A program made the position numbers and the translations under genes. This document shows positions 1 to 9,384 of a stretch of 64,000 nucleotides of DNA, one piece after another. The stretch comes from Legionella anisa (GTDB lineage: Bacteria; Pseudomonadota; Gammaproteobacteria; Legionellales; Legionellaceae), in contig NZ_LNXS01000037.1 in assembly GCF_001467525.1 (NCBI RefSeq), positions 1 through 64,000 on the forward strand, read 5' to 3'. Below the pieces are notes generated by a model. It ran no database searches. It was not told the origin of the DNA and saw only the letters and a program-made list of their open reading frames with translations. Every line of letters begins with the position of its first letter. Within the stretch, counting starts at the first letter, position 1.

Positions 1-2
1 AA

Positions 3-229
3 CGACAAGTTCCAATAGGAATATATAGTGTTGATTTTGTCTGCTTAGAAAAACGCTTAATTATTGAACTTGACGGTAGCCAGCTTCTTGATAATCAAAG
101 CTACGATAGAGAACGAACAGCTTGGCTAAATGTTCAAGGTTCAAAGTAATGCGTTTTTGGAACAATGATGTACTACAACAAACAGCATCGGTTATTGAGG
201 CCATCTTGTACACATTAACCGATTCTTGA
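3..229 (+). pseudogene. DUF559 endonuclease-like protein, 3' fragment, frameshifted
   Basis: The reading frame entering from the left edge gives VDFVCLEKRLIIELDG followed by YDRERTAWLNVQG, the core of the DUF559 family (restriction-endonuclease-like fold related to very-short-patch repair nucleases). It then stops at 147-149. One base out of frame, from position 140, the text continues as FKVMRFWNNDVLQQTASVIEAI to a stop at 227-229, which is the usual end of this family. The break sits at 'caaggttcaaagta', where intact relatives would read 'ggtttcaaagta', so loss of a single T explains it. The 5' part lies outside the window. I infer a recently broken gene; a sequencing error is the alternative. 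Confidence 0.75.
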
Positions 230-692
230 CATCCCCTCTCCCCAACCCTCTTCCCGAGAAGAACAGTATCTTACTATTCAAATTCCTTGCGCGGGAGAGG
301 GAGCAGATCGAAGCAAGATTAAGTGATGTGCCTAGATGAATGCTGAAGAGCCTACAAAAAAAATTTAGGGACATTACCTATTGCAGGAGAGCAAAATTTT
401 TACCGGACAGTAGTGTACCTTCGCAGGGATGACAGAATATGCACGGCCCCAGTCTATCTAGCGTGAACGAGAATTGGTTTTCGCGCATGATGAATTCCCA
501 TAAAATAGTAACATTTCAATCAAGTCTGAACGCTCTGTCAGCCCTGCGAAGGCAGGGGTCCATTTGCCATGTACATCCTGAGCCTTAATTGGATATTCTA
601 TCCTTAAACAATCCTCGTGGCTTAATTTTAGTTATAAACTATTTTGAAGAATGGATCCCTGCCTTCGCAAATGTGATTATGAAAAGAACGGG
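230..692. other. Intergenic region with degenerate repeats
   Basis: About 460 bases without a credible gene. It holds scraps of dispersed repeats: a 'cccctctccccaaccctc' type fragment near 233, and several copies of an 'atccctgccttcgca' type palindrome half near 414-430, 548-562 and 652-672. No promoter or RNA gene could be supported. Confidence 0.5.
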
Positions 693-3446
693 TTATGCAA
701 AAGCTCTATTAAAAAGCGTTTTACATACAGCCAGTATTTCATCCTGCATGTTTTTGTTCTCTCCAATCCCTGGGCGCAATAAATTTTGATGCAATAATTG
801 ATGGTGTTTTTTGTATGCTTTCTTTAAAAAAGAGTAATGTTCTTTATTTAAGACCCCTGCTAGAAATAAATGATGGAGTTGGCTTAATGTATTTGTATAG
901 CGAGCTAAGGAGGGATCCCCTAAATGAAGCATTAAAAATTGCACTAAAAATTCCAAATCCAACAGACCACCAGAGATAGGATTTCGATCGTGATGTTGCT
1001 CCATTTTGGATCGCATCGCCAATACATCATGCAGTAATGTAGGTTTATCACGCGCCAATAACAATACGGACTTTTTCAACTGCAAAAAAGCATGCCTAAT
1101 CCTTGCATTTCCTGTCAAAATACGTGCTTTTAATAAAGCTTGATGCTCCCAAGTCCATGCCTGATTCTTTTGATACTCAACAAAAGCATCGACATGACTC
1201 ACCAATAGTCCCGCTGCTCCTGAAGGTCTAAGACGTGTATCTACCGTATAAAGTACTCCAGATTGGGAACGAGTAGTCAACATATGCAAAATTTTTTGAG
1301 TTAAACGAGTAATTAATGCTTCTTCTGATATTTTTGCAGAATGTAAAAACACCAAATCCAAATCAGAAGCGTAATTCATTTCACGACTACCTAACTTTCC
1401 ATAAGCTATGATTGCAAAATGTGATTTTGCTTGCTCCATTTCTGGATACCGCAAACACAACTGTTCGCTGGCAATGACTAAAACCTGACTTACAATGACC
1501 TGAGCCACATCCGACAAAAATTGTCCAATACGCACAGCTTTGCAGAATCCATAAAGTTCTGCACGCGCAGCCATTAACCAATTGGTTAGCTTAAATTGAC
1601 GTAAGATTTCCTCTTGCACTTCAACATCATGATGATGCGCTAATTTTTCAGTTAATAGTCTTTGTAATTGATGCAGCGACTGAGGTCGCCATTCTTGACC
1701 CTGATCCAGCAAAACTTCCAATAAAAAGGGTTGATTTACTAACAAGGAAGTAATAAATGGACTTTGAGCGAACCAAAACAATAATTCGGTTAAAACCTGT
1801 GGGTTCTCAGTTAATAAAGCAAGATACGCGCTACGCCCCACAATATTCTCGAGCAAATGCATTACTTGTAATAAAACTTCGTCCGTTTTTTCAACGTGAG
1901 TCAATTCAACAAGTAACATCACCATGAATCGGTCCAAACGCATTCGTGCGCCCTGTGTTAAACGTCGACAACGCGGACTATGGCGAAAGGAATGAATCAT
2001 CTGATAACAATGGGGAGCATTCGCAAAACCTAAGCTGGCTAATAAATTAATTGCCATCGTAGTTTCAACATGTCCTTGCCAAAGGCTAGCTAACTGGTTC
2101 GTGAGTAATCTTTTCTCATCTTCATAATCTTTGACTTGGCCAAGCACTGAATGAAAAGCATAACTGATAATCCGCTGGTATTTATGTAATTTGTTAATTA
2201 AATCATCCCAGGAAAGATACCCCATGCCCAAAGTAATTTGTTTTTGTTTTACGAGATCCTCTGGCAAAGAGTGAGTCTGCTGATCATTTAAACTCTGGAG
2301 TGTATTTTCGAGCTTGCGTAAAAAAAGATATGCCTGTTTTAAAGCATCCGTATGCGGTAACAATTTTTCACACTTCAAAACAGCAAGCGCCGATAAAGCA
2401 TTTTGCTCTTGTAATTGCGGCAAACGCCCCCCGCGAATTAACTGAAAATTCTGAATAACAAATTCTACCTCTCTGATTCCGCCTTTACCTCGCTTGATAT
2501 CATCCAACCGAGGGTTTATTTGCACCTCTCGCTCTATCATTGCCTTCATACTACGCAACGATTCAATTACACTAAAATCGACGTAACGTCGATATACAAA
2601 AGGAACAATCAATCGCTGAAACCAGGGCTGTATCTCATCCACCTTTTCTGCAATTACCCGTGTCTTAACCATAGCATAGCGTTCCCAATCACGACCTTGT
2701 TCTTGGTAATAAGTTTCCATGGCAGCCAAGCTTGAAACCAGTGGACCACTATCGCCATTAGGCCGTAATCTTAAATCGACTCGAAATACAAACCCATCTG
2801 GGGTTACATTTTGTAAGGTCTGTACAAATTGCTGCACTAATCTACTGAAATAGTGCTGATTATCGATACACTCTTCACCATCAGTTTCTCCTACAACAGT
2901 ATAAGCAAAAATAAGATCAACATCAGAAGAGTAATTCAACTCTCTGCCCCCTAGTTTCCCCATGGCCAGAGTAAATAGCTCTACTTCATTTCCATCTGCA
3001 TCACGTGGAATACCATAACGTAAGGACAATCCTTGTTTACAATAATCAAGTGCATGCAAAATAAGCGCATCGGCACAATCGGACCATGCACGCAGAACCT
3101 GCTCTGTATTGGCAATACCGGATAGTTCAAGAAGAAGCAATCGCAAAAAATGTGTATTGCGGAAATGACGTAATGCACGCAAATAAGCTGCTTGCGGCAA
3201 ATTAAATGACACATTTTTCAAAATACGAAAATAATCTTCTCGTGCCATCAAAGAACAGCACTTATCCTCCATGAGAAATGCTTTTAATAGGTGAATTTGT
3301 CTGCATGCATAATCACTCATAAGGAGTAATTTGATGACGCTTTCGCGCAAGGGATGATGCAAATCGGACAGATGCTTTTCAATGAACCATGCTTTTGATT
3401 GCAATAACTCAGGGATTTCGATTTGCATATATTTTCTTTTTTTCAT
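693..3446 (-). CDS. glnE: Bifunctional glutamine synthetase adenylyltransferase / adenylyl-removing enzyme
   Basis: GlnE attaches AMP to and removes it from glutamine synthetase in response to PII and glutamine, setting nitrogen assimilation. Both nucleotidyltransferase halves are visible: GKLGGRELNYSSDVDLIF in the N-terminal (deadenylylating) half and GKLGSREMNYASDLDLVF in the C-terminal (adenylylating) half. From the ATG at 3446 the product is 917 residues, close to the 946 of E. coli GlnE. The frame stays open to 3548, but that would overlap the divergent gene at 3511 and adds sequence without family character. A second ATG at 3428 is also possible, and neither start has a clear ribosome binding site. 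It is divergent from the amino-acid-binding protein gene, with about 65 bp of AT-rich DNA between them. Confidence 0.95.
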   Translation of the reverse strand: MKKRKYMQIEIPELLQSKAWFIEKHLSDLHHPLRESVIKLLLMSDYACRQIHLLKAFLMEDKCCSLMAREDYFRILKNVSFNLPQAAYLRALRHFRNTHFLRLLLLELSGIANTEQVLRAWSDCADALILHALDYCKQGLSLRYGIPRDADGNEVELFTLAMGKLGGRELNYSSDVDLIFAYTVVGETDGEECIDNQHYFSRLVQQFVQTLQNVTPDGFVFRVDLRLRPNGDSGPLVSSLAAMETYYQEQGRDWERYAMVKTRVIAEKVDEIQPWFQRLIVPFVYRRYVDFSVIESLRSMKAMIEREVQINPRLDDIKRGKGGIREVEFVIQNFQLIRGGRLPQLQEQNALSALAVLKCEKLLPHTDALKQAYLFLRKLENTLQSLNDQQTHSLPEDLVKQKQITLGMGYLSWDDLINKLHKYQRIISYAFHSVLGQVKDYEDEKRLLTNQLASLWQGHVETTMAINLLASLGFANAPHCYQMIHSFRHSPRCRRLTQGARMRLDRFMVMLLVELTHVEKTDEVLLQVMHLLENIVGRSAYLALLTENPQVLTELLFWFAQSPFITSLLVNQPFLLEVLLDQGQEWRPQSLHQLQRLLTEKLAHHHDVEVQEEILRQFKLTNWLMAARAELYGFCKAVRIGQFLSDVAQVIVSQVLVIASEQLCLRYPEMEQAKSHFAIIAYGKLGSREMNYASDLDLVFLHSAKISEEALITRLTQKILHMLTTRSQSGVLYTVDTRLRPSGAAGLLVSHVDAFVEYQKNQAWTWEHQALLKARILTGNARIRHAFLQLKKSVLLLARDKPTLLHDVLAMRSKMEQHHDRNPISGGLLDLEFLVQFLMLHLGDPSLARYTNTLSQLHHLFLAGVLNKEHYSFLKKAYKKHHQLLHQNLLRPGIGENKNMQDEILAVCKTLFNRAFA

Positions 3447-3510
3447 TCCAAAATGAATACTGCCGTTATAATATAATCTATAAAAATCAATAACAATTCT
3501 ATAATATAAA

Positions 3511-4248
3511 ATGATCCGATTAATTCTGATTGCGTTTGTTTGTTTCACTTCTTCACTTTTTGCTCAAGGCGAGCCCTTGAATGTGGGAGTTGAAAGCTTT
3601 GCTCCTCCGTTCGTCATGCAAGGGAATCATAATCAACTCTTTGGTTTTGATATTGATATGATGAACAATCTATGCAAAATCATGAATAGAACCTGTACCT
3701 TTCATGTGATGCGTTTCAGTCAATTACTTGATGCAGTTGCTAACCAAAAAATAGATGTTGCAGTCAGCTCGATAACCATTACTACCGAACGCGCAAAACT
3801 AGTCAATTTCAGTCTACCCTATCTGCAAAGTTTCTCTCGATTTCTAGAAAGAGCATCTAATACAAAAGAAACGTTTAGCCTGGATCTCTTAAATACTAAA
3901 AAAATAGGCTTGGAAACTGGCACCATATTTTTTGACCAACTTCAGGAGATGGGAGTAAAAAATCCCAATGTTAAGTATTATGGCGGTATTCAAGAGCAAC
4001 TCGCAGCTTTAGGTGCCGGAGATGTAGATATTATTCTGCTGGATAACCCAACAGCTATTTACTGGGCATCCAATTCAGCAAACACATTTAGGTTAATAGG
4101 CCCACGCTTTACATACGGTTATGGTTATGGGATAGCTGTGAATCCTGCTGATTCTAACTTATTAACAAAACTAAACCAGGCTTTAGTCCAATATCAAAAC
4201 TCCGATGAGTTCAAACAAAATTATAATAAATACCTGTATCAATTTTAA
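3511..4248 (+). CDS. Periplasmic amino-acid-binding protein (SBP_bac_3 family)
   Basis: This is a solute-binding protein of the type that delivers polar amino acids such as arginine or glutamine to an ABC importer. A signal peptide covers residues 1-19 (hydrophobic MIRLILIAFVCFTSSLFA, cleavage after AQG or nearby). The family signature FGFDIDMMNNLCKIM follows at about residue 45, then DVAVSSITITTERAKLVNFS at about 90, typical of family 3. At 245 residues it is a normal length. No permease or ATPase gene is adjacent, so the partner must lie elsewhere. No Shine-Dalgarno sequence precedes the ATG, and a TATAAT lies only five bases upstream, with another AT-rich -10-like stretch near 3466-3477. 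The exact ligand cannot be read from the sequence. Confidence 0.85.
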   Translation: MIRLILIAFVCFTSSLFAQGEPLNVGVESFAPPFVMQGNHNQLFGFDIDMMNNLCKIMNRTCTFHVMRFSQLLDAVANQKIDVAVSSITITTERAKLVNFSLPYLQSFSRFLERASNTKETFSLDLLNTKKIGLETGTIFFDQLQEMGVKNPNVKYYGGIQEQLAALGAGDVDIILLDNPTAIYWASNSANTFRLIGPRFTYGYGYGIAVNPADSNLLTKLNQALVQYQNSDEFKQNYNKYLYQF

Positions 4249-4398
4249 GAGTACATGAGGAATGTACTCTAAGCCTGGGAAGTTTAAGTACTTAGCACCT
4301 ATCCGCGATTATTGGGCGCATCGTGCGAAGAAATTTTCTCACGCCTGCGCTCACATCAAATCGATATTAACTTAGTGGCCCCTAAGGCTAGGGTCTGT

Positions 4399-4665
4399 TT
4401 AATGTAATGTGTGTCCTTGAGTCAGACAACGTGTAATAACTTGTCGTGTTATAAAATCACCCTGACTTACGCCATACGTTGAATTAAAATGTTTTGCTAA
4501 AATGACAACCCATCCTGATAGCCGGAAACTCATTTTTTTTTCCGCTTGGTCAACAACAATTTCAAAAAGACCTAACGTATCACTTTCACGCTCACTAGCG
4601 TATTCTTCCATAATCACCCGGGCGGTTTGTAAATCTTTGTCTCTGGTAGGCCAGTTTTGACTCAT
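4399..4665 (-). CDS. Small conserved-type hypothetical protein, 88 aa
   Basis: I do not recognise this protein. The start at 4665 (MSQNWPTRDKDL) is chosen because GGGAG lies at good spacing upstream; an upstream ATG at 4686 lacks one. The protein is soluble, with no signal peptide or membrane segment. An N-terminal charged helix (about residues 8-28, with ARVIMEEYASERESD) leads into a predicted beta-rich part (LFEIVVDQAEKKMSFRLSGWVVILAKHF). It stands alone between the amino-acid-binding protein and rpe, with hairpin-forming DNA on both sides. Function unknown; that it is a real gene rests on the ribosome binding site and coding character. Confidence 0.6.
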   Translation of the reverse strand: MSQNWPTRDKDLQTARVIMEEYASERESDTLGLFEIVVDQAEKKMSFRLSGWVVILAKHFNSTYGVSQGDFITRQVITRCLTQGHTLH

Positions 4666-4708
4666 ATTATTCTCCCTAGAAAGCATGATTAGGTCTCTGT
4701 AATTTCCT

Positions 4709-4816
4709 AGGGTCTATTTACATTTCTACTATCTTGGCACTGCTCTGAGTTTTCTGCGCTTCAGTACTCGAAAATCAGGCCATTTTGGCTCAAGCTAGCG
4801 AAAGGTAAACAACCCT
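4709..4816. repeat. MITE-like hairpin element, ~108 bp
   Basis: The ends are inverted repeats: AGGGTCTATTTACATTTC at the left and GAAAGGTAAACAACCCT at the right. The interior shares 'ctatcttg', 'gcttcagtactcgaaaatca' and 'ctcaag' motifs with the element at 39173-39288, in similar order. There is no coding capacity. It looks like a small non-autonomous mobile element or a stable RNA-hairpin repeat. Confidence 0.6.
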
Positions 4817-5026
4817 TATCATGAGATAAGTTTCAAAATTACAAGAGCAGAAATAGAACCATATTGTCTCATATTTTGACCAAATTCTCAAGATGCAAGA
4901 ACTCGGCGAAGCATCCATTTGCTGTGTCAAAAACAATTAAATACCACACTCATTGCTTAACATCGTAGAATGTTTTTTCAAGACAGCATATGATATACCT
5001 ACTTATTCAAATTTTAAAATTACTGT

Positions 5027-5692
5027 ATGACTTATCACATTTTACCCTCAATTTTATCTGCAGATCTTACTTGCCTGGGTGATGAAGTAGAATCCGTTAT
5101 GAACGCAGGAGCAGATTTTATTCATTTTGATGTTATGGATAATCATTATGTTCCCAATTTAACGTTTGGCCCTGCATTCTGTGAGGCCTTACTCAAACGC
5201 TTCCCGAAGCTCCCTATTGATGTTCATCTCATGATCAACCCCGTTGATGCATTGATTGAAGCATTCGCAAAAGCAGGAGCAAAACGAATTAGTATTCATC
5301 CTGATGCAACCATACATGTGGACCGCAGTTTAAAGCTCATCAAAGATTTAGGATGTGAAGCTGGTCTTGTATTAAACCCAGCAACACCAATTGAGGTATT
5401 AACCTGGTGCGCTCATAAACTCGACTTTGTTCTCATCATGACCGTAAATCCCGGCTTTGGAGGACAAAAAATTATCACTGAAATTATTGATAAAATACCC
5501 CAAGTCCGCAAACTCTATCCTCAACTCGACCTTTGTGTCGATGGTGGCGTGACCATAGATAATATTGCTACTTTGGCGCGCGCAGGAGCAAACCAATTTG
5601 TGGCTGGTGCTGCAGTATTCAAAAGTGACAATTACAAAGAAACAATTGATGCCATGCGAAGACAATTAGCAACCATCAAAGACATTAATTAA
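5027..5692 (+). CDS. rpe: Ribulose-phosphate 3-epimerase
   Basis: The enzyme interconverts D-ribulose 5-phosphate and D-xylulose 5-phosphate in the non-oxidative pentose phosphate pathway. The TIM-barrel family signatures are all present: ILSADLTCLGDEV at the N-terminus, HFDVMDNHYVPNLTFGP (metal and substrate ligands), DVHLMI, MTVNPGFGGQ, and the phosphate-binding CVDGGV followed by GANQFVAGAAVF. The length of 221 residues is normal. The stop lies only 8 bp before the slt start, suggesting the two are co-transcribed. No strong Shine-Dalgarno is seen before the ATG. Confidence 0.97.
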   Translation: MTYHILPSILSADLTCLGDEVESVMNAGADFIHFDVMDNHYVPNLTFGPAFCEALLKRFPKLPIDVHLMINPVDALIEAFAKAGAKRISIHPDATIHVDRSLKLIKDLGCEAGLVLNPATPIEVLTWCAHKLDFVLIMTVNPGFGGQKIITEIIDKIPQVRKLYPQLDLCVDGGVTIDNIATLARAGANQFVAGAAVFKSDNYKETIDAMRRQLATIKDIN

Positions 5693-5700
5693 GAAAAGTT

Positions 5701-7485
5701 ATGAAAAAAATTATTTTATTCTTATGCGGATTTATTAGTTTCCAGACTTGTCTCGCTTTTTCGGGAGAACAATATATGGAACGTTTTAATAACTATTTGT
5801 CCTTTAGTCAAAATTTGCCTACTGCGACACCTACCCCAGCATTCTTGGAGTTCATTAGCGGAACCACTCCTTTATCAACCAAATTACGCGAAAAATGGCT
5901 GTATGAATTAGCAAAAAGCAAGGATTGGACTCGCTTTAGCCAATATTACCAACCTTCTAATGATCTCAATCTCGTTTGTTATGAGCACATTGCATATTAC
6001 AATACGGGAAAGCAACAAGAAGCATTAAAAGCATCCATTCCACTATGGTTAAGTGGTGATTCAAGACCGCCTTCCTGCAACAGTTTGTTTGACTTGCTTC
6101 TGAAAGATAATAATTTTGATCAAAACTTAATTACTCAACGAATTGCGCTTGCTTTGGAGCGGCGTAATATCCAATTAGCCCGCTATTTATTGACGAAATA
6201 CAAAAAACCTCATCCACTAGAACTGCATGCTTTAAATGCTGTTTATCAAAATCCAGGGAACATCAGCACACTAAATCCGGGTGAATTAAATGATGACATC
6301 TATCTTTACGGCCTGAAGCGTATGGTTTCGATTAATATGGATAAAGCGCTTAAATTATGGCAGCAAAGTAAAACCCCAAAAATGCTTAGCAAGGCACAAC
6401 AACAATCTTTCTTGGCTCATGTAGCTCTTTATAAAGCCATGCGTAATCATGAAGATGCATTACAATGGTTCACCAAAGTAAAACCACAATATTACAATGA
6501 TGTGTTATTGGATTGGCAAATACGCTTTGCTTTGAAGCGAAAAAACTGGGCGCAAGTCACCGCATTAATTAATGATTCAAAACATAAAGATGAACCCTGT
6601 TGGCAATATTGGCTAGCACGTTCTTTAGAAGCACAAGGGAAAAAAGCAGAAGCACAAGTGCTTTACGAAGCTCTGGCAAAAAATAGACAGTATTATGGAT
6701 TTCTTGCGAGCCTTCATCTCAATAAACCACCCAGTTTTGCCAATGAAATTCCTACAACAAATTTGGATGTATTGAAGCCCTATCAGGCTTTTATTGATCA
6801 AATTCAGACACTCTACATGACCAAGCAAACCCTGCAGGCATCACGTCTACTCAATGATTTCATCAGTGAATTACCTAAAGACGAGGCAAGCGCTTTGGTT
6901 TATTGGATAGATAAGCAATTGCAATGGCATGGTAAATCGGTTTACTTAAGCAATAATGAGACCCTCAATAATCAGCTTTCGTTAAGATTTCCATTGGCAT
7001 ATAAAGACAGTATCTCGCTTTACTCTAAAAAATATGCGGTTGCTCCAGAATTTATTTACGCCATCATTCGTCAGGAAAGCGGATTCAGAGACGACGCGAC
7101 TTCTTCCGTGGGTGCTCGCGGTTTAATGCAAGTCATGCCTTATACAGCGAGAGTGGTCTCAAAAGCAGATAAGATTCCTTACAATGATCAAAAGCAATTA
7201 TTCGTGTCTCAAAAGAACATCAATATCGGAGTAGCTTATTTAAAACAACTTGCAAAACGATTCGATAACCATCCCATACTCATTGCGGCAGCATATAATG
7301 CTGGGCCCAAGCAGGTAGTTTATTGGTTAAAAACGCATCCCCCTAAAGAAATTGATGTATGGATAGAGACCCTTCCCTGGCAAGAAACACGTAACTATTT
7401 AAAAAACATTATGGCTTTCTATGTAGTGTATCAATATCGTTTGGGTCTAAAGCCTAATCTAGGAAGTTTCCTCGAGTCTTTATAA
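5701..7485 (+). CDS. slt: Soluble lytic murein transglycosylase
   Basis: Slt cleaves the MurNAc-GlcNAc bond of peptidoglycan with formation of 1,6-anhydro-MurNAc, in the periplasm, for wall turnover. A signal peptide occupies about residues 1-19 (KKIILFLCGFISFQTCLAF). A long alpha-helical superhelical region (the U and L domains) runs to about residue 430. The C-terminal catalytic domain shows the ES motif (IIRQESGFRDDATSS), GARGLMQVMP and the AAYNAGP motif, with the catalytic glutamate in QESGF. The length of 594 residues is slightly shorter than E. coli Slt70 (645). It follows rpe closely and ends at a probable terminator hairpin. Confidence 0.95.
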   Translation: MKKIILFLCGFISFQTCLAFSGEQYMERFNNYLSFSQNLPTATPTPAFLEFISGTTPLSTKLREKWLYELAKSKDWTRFSQYYQPSNDLNLVCYEHIAYYNTGKQQEALKASIPLWLSGDSRPPSCNSLFDLLLKDNNFDQNLITQRIALALERRNIQLARYLLTKYKKPHPLELHALNAVYQNPGNISTLNPGELNDDIYLYGLKRMVSINMDKALKLWQQSKTPKMLSKAQQQSFLAHVALYKAMRNHEDALQWFTKVKPQYYNDVLLDWQIRFALKRKNWAQVTALINDSKHKDEPCWQYWLARSLEAQGKKAEAQVLYEALAKNRQYYGFLASLHLNKPPSFANEIPTTNLDVLKPYQAFIDQIQTLYMTKQTLQASRLLNDFISELPKDEASALVYWIDKQLQWHGKSVYLSNNETLNNQLSLRFPLAYKDSISLYSKKYAVAPEFIYAIIRQESGFRDDATSSVGARGLMQVMPYTARVVSKADKIPYNDQKQLFVSQKNINIGVAYLKQLAKRFDNHPILIAAAYNAGPKQVVYWLKTHPPKEIDVWIETLPWQETRNYLKNIMAFYVVYQYRLGLKPNLGSFLESL

Positions 7486-7500
7486 AGGCTGAACCGTAAG

Positions 7501-7525
7501 CCTGGGGTCAATGACGCCAGGTTTT
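7501..7525 (+). terminator. Probable Rho-independent terminator after slt
   Basis: CCTGG and CCAGG arms, with further GTC/GAC pairing inside the loop, are followed by a short T-run (gttttc), just after the slt stop codon. Confidence 0.5.
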
Positions 7526-7661
7526 CAAATATACATAAATACCCCTGGTTTCAATTCGTGCGCACCAAATTGTTAAATTAACATTCTTTTTGTTCTATAA
7601 TTATACAAATTAACCAAAAAGGTTATACGTTGATTTCCTGTATGCCTTAAAGGCGATTTTT

Positions 7662-8003
7662 ATGATAAAAGTTACCTATTTTATTAGCTTGGGAATGATA
7701 CTTATTCTCACAGGCTGTGGACAACCATCCGCTTATGTAGTTGGTACCACATATCAACCGATGCATTACACTTATGCGCCTGGATATAATCCACCACAAG
7801 TGGCTTATCCCGATGTACCAACAGATGCAGATACATCGATAGACAGTGAAGCCGTCATTGAGCAAGAACATGCGATTAATGCAACAAATGACTCGATTGC
7901 CGCCCAACAGCAAAAAGAGGCGGCGCAACAGCAAGTAATTATACAACAGATTAAGATACAACAGCTTAAGATACAACAACTTAAGGCACTACCAAGCCCG
8001 TAA
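7662..8003 (+). CDS. Small lipoprotein with glutamine-rich C-terminus
   Basis: The N-terminal lipobox LILTGC (cysteine at about residue 19) after a hydrophobic stretch marks a lipoprotein processed by signal peptidase II. The mature part begins with a Tyr/Pro-rich segment (YVVGTTYQPMHYTYAPGYNPPQ). It ends in a Gln-rich repetitive helix in which the heptad IQQLKIQQLK recurs, encoded by near-perfect DNA repeats ('aagatacaacagctt') at about 7950-7985. No enzymatic domain is recognised. A ribosome binding site (AAAGGCG) precedes the ATG. A role in envelope structure is possible but unproven. Confidence 0.7.
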   Translation: MIKVTYFISLGMILILTGCGQPSAYVVGTTYQPMHYTYAPGYNPPQVAYPDVPTDADTSIDSEAVIEQEHAINATNDSIAAQQQKEAAQQQVIIQQIKIQQLKIQQLKALPSP

Positions 8004-8031
8004 AAAAATATGATGCATCTTTTAAGTTCGA

Positions 8032-8061
8032 CATAAAAGGCATGGAAAAATGCCTTTTATG
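8032..8061. terminator. Bidirectional terminator hairpin between convergent genes
   Basis: A perfect 12-bp stem, CATAAAAGGCAT and ATGCCTTTTATG with a 6-base loop, lies between the lipoprotein gene and the convergent gene ending at 8100. The A/T-rich arms give U-rich 3' ends in both directions. Confidence 0.7.
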
Positions 8062-8099
8062 AAAAGAAAAGCAAGTACGTTTCACTGCTTGCTTACTGA

Positions 8100-9314
8100 T
8101 TAACGCCCTTGAGGCAGCCGCGTGCCCTGCTTACTATTACAAATTTGATGATCCTCTAAGACATCAATAAATCGATGAACATCGCTCAGGGTAATGGAAA
8201 TTGCAGGTTTAGCCACTAAAGCCAACATTTTTCCTAATTCATGTTTCGTGAATTGAGTCATTAAAGGAAGACTGGTTAATTTTGTAACGACGTCTGTCCT
8301 TTCTAAAAAGCTATTATTTTCATAAATTTTTTGATAATTCTCAGCATTCAACATGCCTGCTTTCTGCAAATAATTCATAAAATGAAATGCCCCGACACCC
8401 AATTGACTTACTTTTAAAAAGTCTTCCCTTGGTGAACAATGGCTAATAAGTGATTCGCTGTGTAATAACAAAAGATTTTTCGCAAAAATATTGGCATTTT
8501 CGGGATTTTTTTCAAGTAAGTAAAAATAGTTACTTAACAATTCGGGTACTTCTGAAAGCTTTCGAGCACCCTCATAAATTCTATCGATGAATCGATCTTG
8601 TTTTAAAAGAATATCAACGATACCAAGATCATAAATGTCTTTAGCTAATAATAAACTAAGCAGATTAAGCGTTGTCCCCAGGTGTGTTGTCGAAATCAAA
8701 CTCTCACGAAGTTTATCGATTAAAAAGTCAGGGTTGTATGCATGCTCCTGAAGTTCAATAAGTAATTGGACAATATTGAGTGATTCATCAGGATAAGCAA
8801 GGATTAAATTAAAACTCGATTTATCAAGAAGACGTCCATCGTGTAGCGTTCGTACGCTTTGTGCCACAGTTGAATCGGAGCGTGCAGCCTGAAACAAAAG
8901 CTCCATTGGCACAAAATTAGGATTGATATCGAGTTCATTCATCACTCCCAATAAATTGACAACTCCACCTATATTAGAAATATTTTGGTTAATAATATTC
9001 TCGAGTTGATCAGTCAGAGGAATTTTCAGTTCTCTCAATGCCTTAAATACAGAAATTAAACGATTACCAAACTGAGGATATCTCCCAATAAGAGTGATCA
9101 TTCGAGGGTCACTCCCCAAACCCAATTTATTTAAACGATTAAGAAAAATATTGTTTCCATCTACTTTTACTTCTTTATCATTTCCTCCCTCAGATCCAGG
9201 AGCAGAGGATTGCATTAATTCCTGGGTTTCAGGCTTTAAAGCTTTGATAATCGTTTGAGTACTCGTTCTCAGCCTCGGTGCATCTAAGCATCTAGTGTCA
9301 TTATCTCCAGTCAT
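8100..9314 (-). CDS. All-helical protein of unknown function, paralogue A (404 aa)
   Basis: I do not recognise the family. The protein is rich in Leu, Asn and Ile and predicted almost wholly alpha-helical, with no signal peptide or membrane span. After a charged leader of about 70 residues it aligns along its length with the product of 12956-14014. Shared landmarks are NKLGL..DPRM, M/LELLF.AARSD, NLLLAYPE/D, LLLLAKDIYDL, the segment IYEGARKL..NYF..LEKNPENANIFA, and GVGAFHFMNYLQKAGMLNAENY. The start has AGGGA at good spacing. A sigma70-like promoter (TTGCTT, 17 bp, TTATAT) lies at 9347-9375. The gene is divergent from the SF2 helicase at 9732. Being repeatedly paired with such helicases argues for a functional partnership, perhaps as a co-effector, adaptor or antagonist. 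Confidence 0.75.
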   Translation of the reverse strand: MTGDNDTRCLDAPRLRTSTQTIIKALKPETQELMQSSAPGSEGGNDKEVKVDGNNIFLNRLNKLGLGSDPRMITLIGRYPQFGNRLISVFKALRELKIPLTDQLENIINQNISNIGGVVNLLGVMNELDINPNFVPMELLFQAARSDSTVAQSVRTLHDGRLLDKSSFNLILAYPDESLNIVQLLIELQEHAYNPDFLIDKLRESLISTTHLGTTLNLLSLLLAKDIYDLGIVDILLKQDRFIDRIYEGARKLSEVPELLSNYFYLLEKNPENANIFAKNLLLLHSESLISHCSPREDFLKVSQLGVGAFHFMNYLQKAGMLNAENYQKIYENNSFLERTDVVTKLTSLPLMTQFTKHELGKMLALVAKPAISITLSDVHRFIDVLEDHQICNSKQGTRLPQGR

Positions 9315-9346
9315 TACTGTCCCTAAATTGTTCTCAAAGGGCTAAA

Positions 9347-9375
9347 ATATAACACAAATGACCATATTAAAGCAA
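9347..9375 (-). promoter_or_regulatory. Putative sigma70 promoter of helical paralogue A
   Basis: Read on the minus strand, -35 TTGCTT (9370-9375) and -10 TTATAT (9347-9352) are separated by 17 bp. They lie about 35 bp upstream of the start codon at 9314. Confidence 0.5.
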
Positions 9376-9384
9376 ATTTTATTA

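Noticed and set aside
7570..7610. 'attaacattctttttgttctataat' upstream of the lipoprotein gene, similar to the helicase 2 promoter
   Set aside because: Only one half-site fits, and the gap to TATAAT is 10 bp rather than 7; resemblance may be chance.
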